Below, piece by piece: positions 44,795-53,210 of a stretch of 64,000 nucleotides of DNA (within the stretch, counting starts at the first letter, position 1; every line of letters starts with the position of its first letter). The position numbers were made by a program, and so were the translations under genes. Source of the stretch: a virus. The stretch is taken from positions 1 to 64,000 of IMG/VR virus record IMGVR_UViG_3300005096_000005; one strand, 5' to 3'. A model generated the notes under the pieces. That model was given only the letters and a program-made list of their open reading frames with translations, was not told where the DNA came from and made no database searches.

Positions 44795-45416
44795 TATATG
44801 GGACACATCTATTCCGGCAACAGCAGTTCATAGTATCACAGACACAGACCTATTACAAAGAGCTGAAGTTAGAATCAGCAGACATCCAGACTGGAATGGA
44901 TACTTCGTACTCCCATTGTACAAGATGTATCGTATTGAAACACAGGAAGATCGTGAAACGGTCATAAGAATCGAAGGGCCAAACTACCTCACTGAAGAAG
45001 ATACCGGGAACATTATAATTGACCATATAGGCGTCATCGGCGTCCAGTCCCAGGACATGTCGCTCATCCATACGAAGGATGTATTACCACAGCGTCATCT
45101 GTATGGTGCACATCTTTTCGACCCATTCAAAGGATATGCAGTAGTGACTAACAATCCTATGGACGCCATTCTTCTGATGTCCGTAGGAATAGAGAACGTT
45201 CTGGCTGCAATGCAGAAAGAATTATCGCCAGCACAGATATTGTGGTTGTCTAACCATGCCAGGCGTGGTATTATTCTTGTGAATACCGAGGCTCCGGATG
45301 AGATTCTCAAGACAGTACCCCTGTATAGGGAACCGATGCCTCTGGACATAACAAAGAAGGTTCGGCCAAAGCCGGCCGGGTTACAACAAAGAGTCATGGA
45401 GGTGACTAATGGCTGA
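44760..45416 (+). CDS. Degenerate TOPRIM (primase-like) protein
   Basis: 218 residues, AGGAGG upstream. The segment VVTNNPMDAILLMSVGIENV parallels primase EGxMDxL...G..NvvA but lacks the catalytic Glu, and GIILVNTEAPDEIL stands where the DxD motif should be. YGAHLFDPFKGYA precedes it as in DnaG-type enzymes. It looks like an inactive TOPRIM paralogue, perhaps a structural partner of the primase or helicase. Confidence 0.6.
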   Translation: MELDPRQPLAGDIWDTSIPATAVHSITDTDLLQRAEVRISRHPDWNGYFVLPLYKMYRIETQEDRETVIRIEGPNYLTEEDTGNIIIDHIGVIGVQSQDMSLIHTKDVLPQRHLYGAHLFDPFKGYAVVTNNPMDAILLMSVGIENVLAAMQKELSPAQILWLSNHARRGIILVNTEAPDEILKTVPLYREPMPLDITKKVRPKPAGLQQRVMEVTNG

Positions 45417-45945
45417 TGACAAAATGTATCAGGCACTAATGGAAAGGCAGGCCGATCTTGCAATAAACGGCCCCAAAATCGATCAGTGCCCAATCTGCGG
45501 CGGAGCTACAGGTCGACTCCCCTGGCAGACAAAGGAAGGTCTATTCGAACAGATATACGGGTACCATTACTCGTGTGCCAAACAGGCAGATGCGTCCCAG
45601 TATCTGGAGTTCGAAAAAGACTGGAACAAACTGCAGGAGATTGAAGCGAAAAAGAAAGGGAAACTGGCACCGCAGGCAGGTTCAGCAGGGGCAAAGATTC
45701 AACAGGCAGTAAGGCGTCGCCTGGAAGAAGAAGCGGGAAGAGCAGGTCATCCAAACAAGAGGGTCCAGCCTTCGCCGGCACAGAAGGACGCCCCAGCTAC
45801 GCAGCCAACTGCAGAACAACCAGCATCGGAATCCACGCCGGTGTCGGAAACTGAAGAGCAGAGGGCAAACAAAGTGGACGACGAACTCTCAACTCTCAAA
45901 GATGAGAATAAAGAGGACGGCGAAAAAACAAGAGAGAAGGAATAA
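45409..45945 (+). CDS. Zinc-site protein with disordered tail
   Basis: 178 residues. CPICGGATGR near residue 24 with a later YHYSC suggests a zinc site; a helical region follows and the last 70 residues are low complexity, acidic and Pro/Glu-rich. Overlaps the TOPRIM-like gene by eight bases. Function unknown. Confidence 0.55.
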   Translation: MADDKMYQALMERQADLAINGPKIDQCPICGGATGRLPWQTKEGLFEQIYGYHYSCAKQADASQYLEFEKDWNKLQEIEAKKKGKLAPQAGSAGAKIQQAVRRRLEEEAGRAGHPNKRVQPSPAQKDAPATQPTAEQPASESTPVSETEEQRANKVDDELSTLKDENKEDGEKTREKE

Positions 45946-45951
45946 CCTGGT

Positions 45952-46857
45952 ATGAACATTCTGGATCTGGTGGATGCAAACCTCGTCGAGCGAGAAGTGA
46001 AACGGCGGGAAGAGAGACTCAAAACCCAGAGGGAAGGGTTCTTCTGGCCATCGGAATGTTCCGTTCTTTACTATCCAGTCCCGGGAGACAATTCCATTGT
46101 AGACCCTATCGGGAGTTGTCGACGGAAAGTCTTCTGGCGCTGGATGAAAGAACCATGGACTAATCCATTGCATCCCGGCTCAATCAGAGTCATGACTATG
46201 GGAAAGGTAATTGAACAGCAGGAGCTGGATTGGTACTTTGAGTTCGGCATGGGTATTGCCAGGAACTTCAAGTTTCAGAATGCTCATCTCCGAATATCTG
46301 GAGAGGGAGACGCTCTTGTTTATGACCCCAATGCCGGTATCGTCGGTGTGGAAATCAAGAGCTTCTATGGCTACTATGCCCAGAAAGAAATCATGGGCAC
46401 AAGAAGCTCTCCCGGTTTCCCACGTCTGGATAACCTGCTACAGGTCATGTACTACCTGTTAGTCACTAAAATCCCACAATGGCGTATTGTCTACATCACC
46501 AGAGAGCACTTTGACCATCGCCAGTTTGCTATCGGACTGGACGAACACGGTTACGCAATTGTTGAGGATCGTGATAAGGACTTCAGTACGGTGTTCAAAG
46601 GTTTCTCAGTTCATGACTCAGTTCGAAGAATGCAGGAACTGTACGAGATGATAGCCAGGAAGCAACTCCCTCCCAGGGAGCTATTTGAAGTCTATCCCGC
46701 GGACGAGATCGAAAAGAGGTTCGCAAATGGACTCATCTCGAAAACCAGATACAACGACTGGAAAAAGTCCAGTGGAGAAAAAACTGTTGGAGACTGGCAA
46801 TGCAATCCCAAGTACTGTAATTGGTACTCGCTCTGCCAGCAGTCGTCGGCGTCGTAA
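45952..46857 (+). CDS. Cas4/RecB-like iron-sulphur nuclease
   Basis: 301 residues. WPSECSVLYYP and SCRRKVFW near the start, GEGDALVYD (metal Asp, near residue 118), GVEIKSFYGY (E-x-K, near 134), QVMYYL and a C-terminal CNPKYCNWYSLC: the PD-(D/E)xK core plus four Cys for an iron-sulphur cluster, as in Cas4 and AddB-like exonucleases. No CRISPR genes are nearby, so it is probably a recombination nuclease. Confidence 0.82.
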   Translation: MNILDLVDANLVEREVKRREERLKTQREGFFWPSECSVLYYPVPGDNSIVDPIGSCRRKVFWRWMKEPWTNPLHPGSIRVMTMGKVIEQQELDWYFEFGMGIARNFKFQNAHLRISGEGDALVYDPNAGIVGVEIKSFYGYYAQKEIMGTRSSPGFPRLDNLLQVMYYLLVTKIPQWRIVYITREHFDHRQFAIGLDEHGYAIVEDRDKDFSTVFKGFSVHDSVRRMQELYEMIARKQLPPRELFEVYPADEIEKRFANGLISKTRYNDWKKSSGEKTVGDWQCNPKYCNWYSLCQQSSAS

Positions 46858-47215
46858 GAAGGCTCAGTATCAGCCGGTTACTACAGTAGAAGAGATTCTG
46901 AAACAGTTAATGAGTTTCAGAAACGGTGTACAGGATCTCGTTCATACAATGCTGTTTACGGGGCTTGATCCAAACAGTAACGCAAAGACAATGAAGACTC
47001 ACGTACGTGCTGCTGCGCGGCAGGAGAGCACGTTTCGAAAGCAGGTGTTTGCACTCTATAATAATGAGGTCGACCAGATTATGAGGTCGCTCAGAGCCTT
47101 CAGCGCAGTAGCTCCTTGCGAAAAGTGCAATTGCACTGGTAAACTGGGACAACTCGATGGTCCTCCAAAGCGTTGTCCAGTATGTAAAGGAACTGGTTGG
47201 GAACCATTGGTCTAA
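46787..47215 (+). CDS. Basic protein with DnaJ-like CxxC zinc motif
   Basis: 142 residues if translation starts at TTG 46787 (GGAG 9 nt upstream); no ATG fits. A basic N-terminus (SSRRRRKKAQY), a helical middle and a zinc motif CEKCNCTG with CPVCKGTGW, like the Cys-rich repeats of DnaJ. Overlaps the Cas4-like gene by 71 bases. Confidence 0.55.
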   Translation: METGNAIPSTVIGTRSASSRRRRKKAQYQPVTTVEEILKQLMSFRNGVQDLVHTMLFTGLDPNSNAKTMKTHVRAAARQESTFRKQVFALYNNEVDQIMRSLRAFSAVAPCEKCNCTGKLGQLDGPPKRCPVCKGTGWEPLV

Positions 47216-48015
47216 TGGCCAGGACAGTTATCTTCAAACCATACCATGTGTTTGCATTTAACAGGTGCCCAATCCTGGCGTACATGAATGTCGATCTGAC
47301 ACCACCATACGCCAGATGTCTGAGAACAGCGTTACTGGACATTGCCAGAGGATACGCTAAAGATCCAGACTCTCCTCCATCTATGATGTACTATCTGAAT
47401 GAGTTCGATAAAGAGTGGAGAGTTGCAGATGGTGCACTGAAGACCTATGAACCAAGCAGGAAGGAGAAGCTCGCCAGCGGTGCTATGAGGCGTCTGGCTA
47501 CATGGTATGGCGACCTGGCTGTATGCAGAGACCAGCCACTGAAGATCCCGAAACTTGTGGGTGTAAACTCCATAAAGTTTCTTGGAACGTTCTACGAGCG
47601 CTCCGGAGAGTCATATCACCTGTACATAGATATCCCCCTGGATGTAATTCTTCATGACGACACGCTATTGAGCATGGGGGTCTATGGCGTTGGAGGTAGT
47701 CGCATCAATCCGTACATGACTCCATTGGCCATGCCACACGCATGGGCCACGCTCGTCTGGCACGCAGAGCACAGGTTACGAGACATGAGCCGGATTAAGC
47801 GGGTTATCAATATGTCTATTAAAGCGATTGATGGCCTGGAAAACTCTCTCAGGTATTATCTCAGAGGAATCCATAATGTACTGTCTGGTCCAATAATTGC
47901 CGGCCGATTCGCAACTACATGCAAACGATGCAATCGCTGCAATGGTAACTACTTCATAGAAACAGAAGGTGAAAATGGTTATGGAAAAGAGAAAGAGACC
48001 CAGGGTAATAATTGA
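47215..48015 (+). CDS. Hypothetical protein
   Basis: 266 residues from an ATG sharing its first base with the previous stop (TAATG). Aromatic N-terminus (FKPYHVFAFNRCPILAYMN) and a C-terminal CKRCNRCNGNYF that may bind zinc. Unknown function; lies in the replication/recombination operon. Confidence 0.6.
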   Translation: MARTVIFKPYHVFAFNRCPILAYMNVDLTPPYARCLRTALLDIARGYAKDPDSPPSMMYYLNEFDKEWRVADGALKTYEPSRKEKLASGAMRRLATWYGDLAVCRDQPLKIPKLVGVNSIKFLGTFYERSGESYHLYIDIPLDVILHDDTLLSMGVYGVGGSRINPYMTPLAMPHAWATLVWHAEHRLRDMSRIKRVINMSIKAIDGLENSLRYYLRGIHNVLSGPIIAGRFATTCKRCNRCNGNYFIETEGENGYGKEKETQGNN

Positions 48016-48361
48016 TGGACAGGTAATCCGGTCTGAGTTCCAGGATATAGATTCCAGCGATGACAATATGGAAGTCGTTGAGATAGGAATGGAAGACCTG
48101 ATTACAGATGATGGGTCTGATGGGCAGGACCTGGTCGATATGACAACTGGAAAGACTGTCATTAAAGAGCGTGGTGGGAAACTAATTGTAAACGAAAGCC
48201 TCGGCATTATTGGGGGTGTAAAGAACGCCCCTGGTAGAAAGGCAATCTACCGGCTTGGAGAGGAAGAGGATGGCAAAACAAGGATCAGGAAAACCAAAGT
48301 CAAAAGCGGCAAAGAAAAGAGCAAGAAAAGCAGCAGAGCTGAAGGTAAAAAAGAGAAGTAA
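47975..48361 (+). CDS. Hypothetical protein with acidic middle and basic tail
   Basis: About 128 residues from ATG 47975 (AGAAGG upstream). Acidic central region (DIDSSDDNMEVVEIGMEDL) and a Lys-rich C-terminus (KTKVKSGKEKSKKSSR). It overlaps the RuvC-like gene by 92 bases. Unknown. Confidence 0.5.
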   Translation: MVMEKRKRPRVIIDGQVIRSEFQDIDSSDDNMEVVEIGMEDLITDDGSDGQDLVDMTTGKTVIKERGGKLIVNESLGIIGGVKNAPGRKAIYRLGEEEDGKTRIRKTKVKSGKEKSKKSSRAEGKKEK

Positions 48362-48908
48362 GAATCCATTCCTCATACTTGCGTTTGACACCGCATCACA
48401 TAATACTGGGTTTGCAGCTCGGATGAGTCATGACATCCTGATCCCCGGCCTTGAAACGTCCATTACATATGCAAACCTGCAGACCGAAAGCACTCACCTG
48501 GAGGTCAGATGCGGAAATATATATACAGAAGCCAAAGGTATATTCAACTACTTCCAACAGTGGAAGAATGACCACAACTACCAGGTTGTTGTAGTCATGG
48601 AACAGCCATTCAATAAGCGCTTTGTCGCTGTTTATGCAGCCTTACGGTGCGTACAGATAGCCGTTGCGTGTGCAGCCCACCAATATGAGTTCCCTATAAG
48701 ATACGTCACTCCAAATCAGTCACGAGCGGCATTGGATCTGCCGGCAGGAGCGGATAAAGCAGATATCCGTATGAAGATTCTAAAGAGATACAGTTCAACA
48801 GACTCGTCACTGGAATCTGCTGATGACAATATAACAGACGCAATAGCAATAGCTGATGCATTTGCTGCAGGATACTGTACTAATAAATCTATAAGGAGGA
48901 TTCGCTAA
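48270..48908 (+). CDS. RuvC-like Holliday-junction resolvase
   Basis: 212 residues from ATG 48270, with GAGGAAGAGG upstream. After a Lys/Ala-rich N-terminus come ILAFDTASHNTGFA (first Asp, near residue 40), VVVVMEQPF (Glu, near 110) and DDNITDAIAIADA (paired Asp, near 186), the RNase-H-fold metal residues of RuvC. Resolves junctions during replication and recombination. Confidence 0.8.
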   Translation: MAKQGSGKPKSKAAKKRARKAAELKVKKRSKNPFLILAFDTASHNTGFAARMSHDILIPGLETSITYANLQTESTHLEVRCGNIYTEAKGIFNYFQQWKNDHNYQVVVVMEQPFNKRFVAVYAALRCVQIAVACAAHQYEFPIRYVTPNQSRAALDLPAGADKADIRMKILKRYSSTDSSLESADDNITDAIAIADAFAAGYCTNKSIRRIR

Positions 48909-49387
48909 TGGTACTACTATGTCCAATACTATGTGACAAGAACAACGGACAGAGAATGACTATTCTCATCAAGAGAGATAAGCCCGACTGGCAGAGAGGA
49001 AAGATGAACCTTCCAGGAGGACGGATTCGGGAAGACGAGGCTCCGTGGGTTGCTGCAAGCCGTGAGTTTCTGGAACACACTGGTATTGCAGTAGATCCCG
49101 GGGAACTCACCTACGTAGGAGCCATCACGAATACACTTTCTCTACGTCCTGAGTCCCTTGACAGGCCCGTATTCGTCTATACCGTTCGTCTGTCCGAAGA
49201 CGTTATCGACCAGCTTGCAGATGAGAAAGTAATGAAGACATGGTGTGGCGAGATTGTAGATGCCCTATGTCATCCGGACTTGATTCCCGATCTCACGTTC
49301 ATTATCCCAAGATGCATGGAGAGACTTGCCGGCTGGAACGAACGCTGCTCTCACACAATAGCAGGCAGCATGCAAGCTAAAAAGTAA
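48908..49387 (+). CDS. Nudix hydrolase
   Basis: 159 residues. The Nudix box reads GGRIREDEAPWVAASREFLEHTGI, matching G-x5-E-x7-REUxExxGU except for His at one Glu position. Preceding strands carry MTILIKRDKPDWQRG. Such enzymes cleave nucleoside diphosphates linked to another moiety; the substrate is unknown. Confidence 0.82.
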   Translation: MVLLCPILCDKNNGQRMTILIKRDKPDWQRGKMNLPGGRIREDEAPWVAASREFLEHTGIAVDPGELTYVGAITNTLSLRPESLDRPVFVYTVRLSEDVIDQLADEKVMKTWCGEIVDALCHPDLIPDLTFIIPRCMERLAGWNERCSHTIAGSMQAKK

Positions 49388-49397
49388 AGGAGACATC

Positions 49398-50627
49398 ATG
49401 ACAGAATTGTTTGAACTTCCACGTCTGTATGGTGAGGGAAGTAAAGGGACTACAAAGGAATGGGAGATAAGTGTGGTACCTGTTATGAGCCCTGACGGCG
49501 ACTACGGAGAGATCCACACCGAGTATGGCTCAACTGGAGCCAGAATGCAGACAACCGTCAAGGTTATCAAAGAAGGTAAGAACATCGGGAAGGCCAACGA
49601 AACAACCCCGTTCGAACAGGCTTGTAAGGAAGCCCAGTCAGCCTGGACCAAGAAAAAGAAGAAGGGGTACAGAGAGTCCATTGAAGATCTGCGGAACATG
49701 GTAACCGCGGCCGACATGACTTCTAAAGGCGCATCAGGCATTGAGAGTGGTAAGGCAATCCTTCCAATGCTGGCACATCCATTCAACAAGAGAAAGCACA
49801 ATATTGTATGGCCAGCATTCGCTCAAGCAAAGATCGATGGCCACCGGGCGTATGGTACAGACGGAGCCTTACTAAGCAGGGGCGGCGATCCGGTACCGAG
49901 TCTGCCGAACCTACCACACATTCAACGTGACCTGGACCGTCTTGCCAAGCTCCTGCCCGATGGAACATGGTATGATGGTGAGCTGTATACCAATGATCTC
50001 CCATTCGAGGAATTGGGCGGACACATACGCAGAGCGAAACTGAAGCAAGAGGCAATGGAATATCTGCCCCTTATTAAGTTTTACGTATTCGACTTATTCA
50101 ATCCAAAAGACCTCTCCTGGACATTTGAGGATAGGTTCAATCTTCTGGCCGCACAATGGGACTCATGGAAGCTCAAAAACATTATTCTTGTACCGATTAA
50201 CCTGGTGCATAATGAAGAAGAGTTACGTGCTTTCCATGACATGTGTGTACAAGCTGGCTATGAAGGGGCCGTCATCCGCAATGCTTTGGGGACCTATGCA
50301 ATAGGTCATCATTCTGCCGATACTCAGAAGTTCAAAGAGTTCCAGGACGATGAGTTCCCAATCATCGACTTCAAGGAGGGAACCGGCAAAGACGCCGGCA
50401 CAGTTATCTGGGTATGTAACACTAAGGTAAAAGGCTCTGCCGGTGGCGTGGAAGTTGTGCCCCACTTTGATGTTCGCCCTGTGGGATCTCATGAATACCG
50501 GGCAAGACTGTTTCAGGACGGTGAGAGCTTCATAGGTAAGAACCTTACAGTTCGTTACCAGAACCTGACAGAATACGGTATTCCACGCTTCCCGGTCGGT
50601 CGCGCGATCAGAGAAAAAGGAGAATGA
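49398..50627 (+). CDS. ATP-dependent DNA ligase
   Basis: 409 residues, AAAGGAG upstream. Adenylation motif KIDGHRAYG near residue 144 (catalytic Lys), motif III YDGELYTND, KFYVFDLF, YEGAVIRN and a C-terminal OB-fold region with VRYQNLTEYGIPRFP. Phage-type ligase joining nicks in replication and repair. Confidence 0.92.
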   Translation: MTELFELPRLYGEGSKGTTKEWEISVVPVMSPDGDYGEIHTEYGSTGARMQTTVKVIKEGKNIGKANETTPFEQACKEAQSAWTKKKKKGYRESIEDLRNMVTAADMTSKGASGIESGKAILPMLAHPFNKRKHNIVWPAFAQAKIDGHRAYGTDGALLSRGGDPVPSLPNLPHIQRDLDRLAKLLPDGTWYDGELYTNDLPFEELGGHIRRAKLKQEAMEYLPLIKFYVFDLFNPKDLSWTFEDRFNLLAAQWDSWKLKNIILVPINLVHNEEELRAFHDMCVQAGYEGAVIRNALGTYAIGHHSADTQKFKEFQDDEFPIIDFKEGTGKDAGTVIWVCNTKVKGSAGGVEVVPHFDVRPVGSHEYRARLFQDGESFIGKNLTVRYQNLTEYGIPRFPVGRAIREKGE

Positions 50628-50629
50628 CC

Positions 50630-51163
50630 ATGAAGAATGAGCTTCCCATGGGGACTTTCACACACAACAAAGGCATCCATCTATATATGTATATAGTGTC
50701 GGATAGTGAGCCCTGTGGCGTTTTCGCAATCAGATTGAGTGAAACGGTTCCAATGAGTAAAGTACTCAAGTCATTGGATACTCCTTTTGTCTCACTCTAT
50801 AAGCTCTCCCATCTAACACATGAAGGACTGGAGAAGATGCTCAACATTGTATCGACACAGTATCATAGCGAGATGCTCAGAGCTGGCACTTACGGACATA
50901 AAACCCCCAAAGGACTTGTTCCAAAAACGGGTGTTTGTATTGGAGTAAGATACTCTGATTCCACAACAGGAACGACCGGAAGCGGGCGAATGATCCAGGT
51001 CCAGGGAGTTGACAAGGTCGACAATGTTAGGTTGAAGATCCGCGACGCCATTGATGACCTTTGCGACAGCATTGTAGAAGATGCAACAGACTGGAACTAT
51101 AGACTCGCCAGAGAGAACAAAATAACCAAGCCCTCAAAGCGAGCAAAGAAGACTACTGAATAG
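50630..51163 (+). CDS. Hypothetical protein
   Basis: 177 residues from ATG 50630, GGAG 8 nt upstream. No recognised family; the C-terminal third is helical and basic (NKITKPSKRAKKTTE). Follows the ligase. Stop is TAG. Confidence 0.6.
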   Translation: MKNELPMGTFTHNKGIHLYMYIVSDSEPCGVFAIRLSETVPMSKVLKSLDTPFVSLYKLSHLTHEGLEKMLNIVSTQYHSEMLRAGTYGHKTPKGLVPKTGVCIGVRYSDSTTGTTGSGRMIQVQGVDKVDNVRLKIRDAIDDLCDSIVEDATDWNYRLARENKITKPSKRAKKTTE

Positions 51164-51177
51164 AAAGGAGGATAGAC

Positions 51178-51465
51178 ATGAACAGATGTCAGATATGTGT
51201 GCCCCAGGAAGTAATTCTGACAGCCCTCAAAAACATCGGCTATAGCCTTGCGGGTGATACGTGTGTATGCGGTGCCGAATTCAGTTCTAAAGACAATTCA
51301 ATCTGGCTTGAGTTGGAAGGAGAGATGAAGCGAGAAGTGGCCATAGAGTTCCCGACAATACAACAACTCAGAGAAACGGACAGTCACCTTCAAGAGCTGA
51401 AGAACCCAATACCGACAATCAGAATCATTCCTCTGGACGAAGACGGCCACCCGACCGACCCATAA
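51178..51465 (+). CDS. Small protein with Cys motif, last gene of the forward operon
   Basis: 95 residues, AAAGGAGG upstream. CQICVP near residue 4 and CVCGAEF near 24 suggest a zinc site. Its end overlaps the end of the converging minus-strand gene by 41 bases, marking the boundary between the two transcription blocks. Confidence 0.6.
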   Translation: MNRCQICVPQEVILTALKNIGYSLAGDTCVCGAEFSSKDNSIWLELEGEMKREVAIEFPTIQQLRETDSHLQELKNPIPTIRIIPLDEDGHPTDP

Positions 51466-51772
51466 GTCCTTTCAATACATCTCCACCTTCTGGAGCCACA
51501 GCTTTATCTCTCTCTGCCGTAACACTATGATTGACACTGGGTGGTACCACGACCGCATTCGTAAGCGCGGGCTTGGTCCACTCTGGTGTCTTCTTTTGTG
51601 GAGATAAGGTGTTCGCCCGGCTCACATTTCCTACCTCTGCATTCTGTGCTACGACCTGTGAGAGCAGACGTACATCCGGTGTTTTCCTCATACAATACCC
51701 CAGTTTAATTACACCATAAGCAATCACACACAGTGCCCCTGTACTTATAATTGAACAGAGGTCCTGTATCAC
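51425..51772 (-). CDS. Small membrane-anchored protein
   Basis: 115 residues. An N-terminal hydrophobic helix (LCSIISTGALCVIAYGVIKLGY) followed by a polar, Pro/Lys-rich tail. Last gene of the minus-strand block; start overlaps the actin-like stop. Function unknown. Confidence 0.55.
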   Translation of the reverse strand: MIQDLCSIISTGALCVIAYGVIKLGYCMRKTPDVRLLSQVVAQNAEVGNVSRANTLSPQKKTPEWTKPALTNAVVVPPSVNHSVTAERDKAVAPEGGDVLKGLMGRSGGRLRPEE

Positions 51773-52926
51773 GGCTTGCCTCCTGCCGGATGGAACCCGG
51801 AAGGTATTGGAGGGAGCTCTGTCTGTTGAGGCTCTTGTTGTGGAGCCTCTTTTTGTGGCTCATCGCCACTCCCAGCCTTGTCGGCACTGGGTTCGGTCAC
51901 CTGTTCCGGCTGTTTTGCCGGAGACGAGGTTTCATCTTCATCAGAAGATGCCTCTGCATGCAGTAGAGCACCCTTTGCGACCGCATACAATGGATCCTGT
52001 ACATGAAACACATCTCCGATAGGTATAGGGAATCCTACAGCCTTAAAACGCTCCTCAAAACGCTTCACAAACCCCGGAACCATAGATGTGCCCCCAGCTA
52101 TAGCGATCTGCAGAGGCTCCTTAACCCGTGGTGGACGCTCGAGTGTATCAAACGCTGCCTTGATATTCTTGGCTGTGGCATCAATCAAGCTGTTATAAGC
52201 CGACTCAATCTGCCACAGTCCGTCACGTCCAATATTGTTGTTATCCAGAGAGAACTCATTCTCCTTCATATCTGTTATCTCTGCCCTGGAAAACCCGGAG
52301 GCATCTGCAGCAACCTGGTCTACCCAATCTCCAGACTGTTGCATACTAAAGGAGAACAGCTCATCTGCCAGGAATGAGAAGCTGACATTGACCATACCTC
52401 CGCCAAAGCTGATACCTATCCCTGTGAATCTGGACTTAGCAAGGGCAGAGAGTACGACACAATAGCCTTCGTGTACGGTATCCACAGTCCAGCCGAGCTC
52501 GCGCAGGATCTGTAGGAGCACGTCTTTGTGGTGGTCGATAAGGTACTCACAGTCGATAGTGGGAGCCGGTATACTGAGTGTGCAATTACCTCTACCCTTA
52601 CTGGCAACAGACTCCACGATAGCGCGCAACATAGGGTACGCATCCCGCTCCTTCTTATTAAGAATGCCTCTACTCAAAGGCCTCCGCACATCCATGGAGG
52701 TCGGATTGCTATTCGCGTACTCCAGGGCGGAATCACCAACCAGGGCAATTTGGCCATCTTCCCATGGAATCCAATCTATATTGGGATCCTGAGTAAGCAT
52801 CTGCCTGTTAAACTTTGTTCCTTTAATGAGCACAAAACAGTTTCGTTTGCGTGTAATCTCAACATCACGTTGAGCACGCCTGGCGCCTACCACGAACATT
52901 GTGCCACAGTCCATTCCAAGATTCAC
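51769..52926 (-). CDS. Actin/HSP70-fold (ParM-like) ATPase
   Basis: 385 residues. The three signature segments of the actin superfamily appear in order: phosphate-1 MDCGTMFVVGA at the N-terminus, phosphate-2 GIGISFGGGMVNV near residue 170, and adenosine motif IAIAGGTSMVPGF near 275. The C-terminal 90 residues are disordered and acidic/Pro-Gln-rich. Phage actins can move DNA or position structures; the low-complexity tail is unusual. It stands within the virion gene block. Confidence 0.8.
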   Translation of the reverse strand: MNLGMDCGTMFVVGARRAQRDVEITRKRNCFVLIKGTKFNRQMLTQDPNIDWIPWEDGQIALVGDSALEYANSNPTSMDVRRPLSRGILNKKERDAYPMLRAIVESVASKGRGNCTLSIPAPTIDCEYLIDHHKDVLLQILRELGWTVDTVHEGYCVVLSALAKSRFTGIGISFGGGMVNVSFSFLADELFSFSMQQSGDWVDQVAADASGFSRAEITDMKENEFSLDNNNIGRDGLWQIESAYNSLIDATAKNIKAAFDTLERPPRVKEPLQIAIAGGTSMVPGFVKRFEERFKAVGFPIPIGDVFHVQDPLYAVAKGALLHAEASSDEDETSSPAKQPEQVTEPSADKAGSGDEPQKEAPQQEPQQTELPPIPSGFHPAGGKP

Positions 52927-53195
52927 TGGGCACCTCCCTGCTGCCCCACGGCCTGTATCATACGTCGCGTTATCTCTGCCTGCGTCCGCTTGGCAGCAAA
53001 CACAGAACCGAGCTTAAGTTTTTGCATAGACATTGCAAACTCAAGCAGGGAATGCACGTCTTCTAATGGGACACCATCCTCGGTTTGGGTAATCCCACTA
53101 AAAGTAAAGCCACCATTCGGATGCCTCTGATAATTGATAGTAATAGTGTGATCCACCGGCTTTGGTACTTCCTTCTTTGTTGCTCTTTTTGCCAT
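52923..53195 (-). CDS. Hypothetical protein
   Basis: 90 residues. Basic N-terminus (AKRATKKEVPKPVDH), beta-rich middle and a helical C-terminus (LKLGSVFAAKRTQAEITRRM). The stop overlaps the actin-like start, so the two are coupled. Unknown. Confidence 0.6.
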   Translation of the reverse strand: MAKRATKKEVPKPVDHTITINYQRHPNGGFTFSGITQTEDGVPLEDVHSLLEFAMSMQKLKLGSVFAAKRTQAEITRRMIQAVGQQGGAQ

Positions 53196-53210
53196 AACTG
53201 CCTCCTTAAC

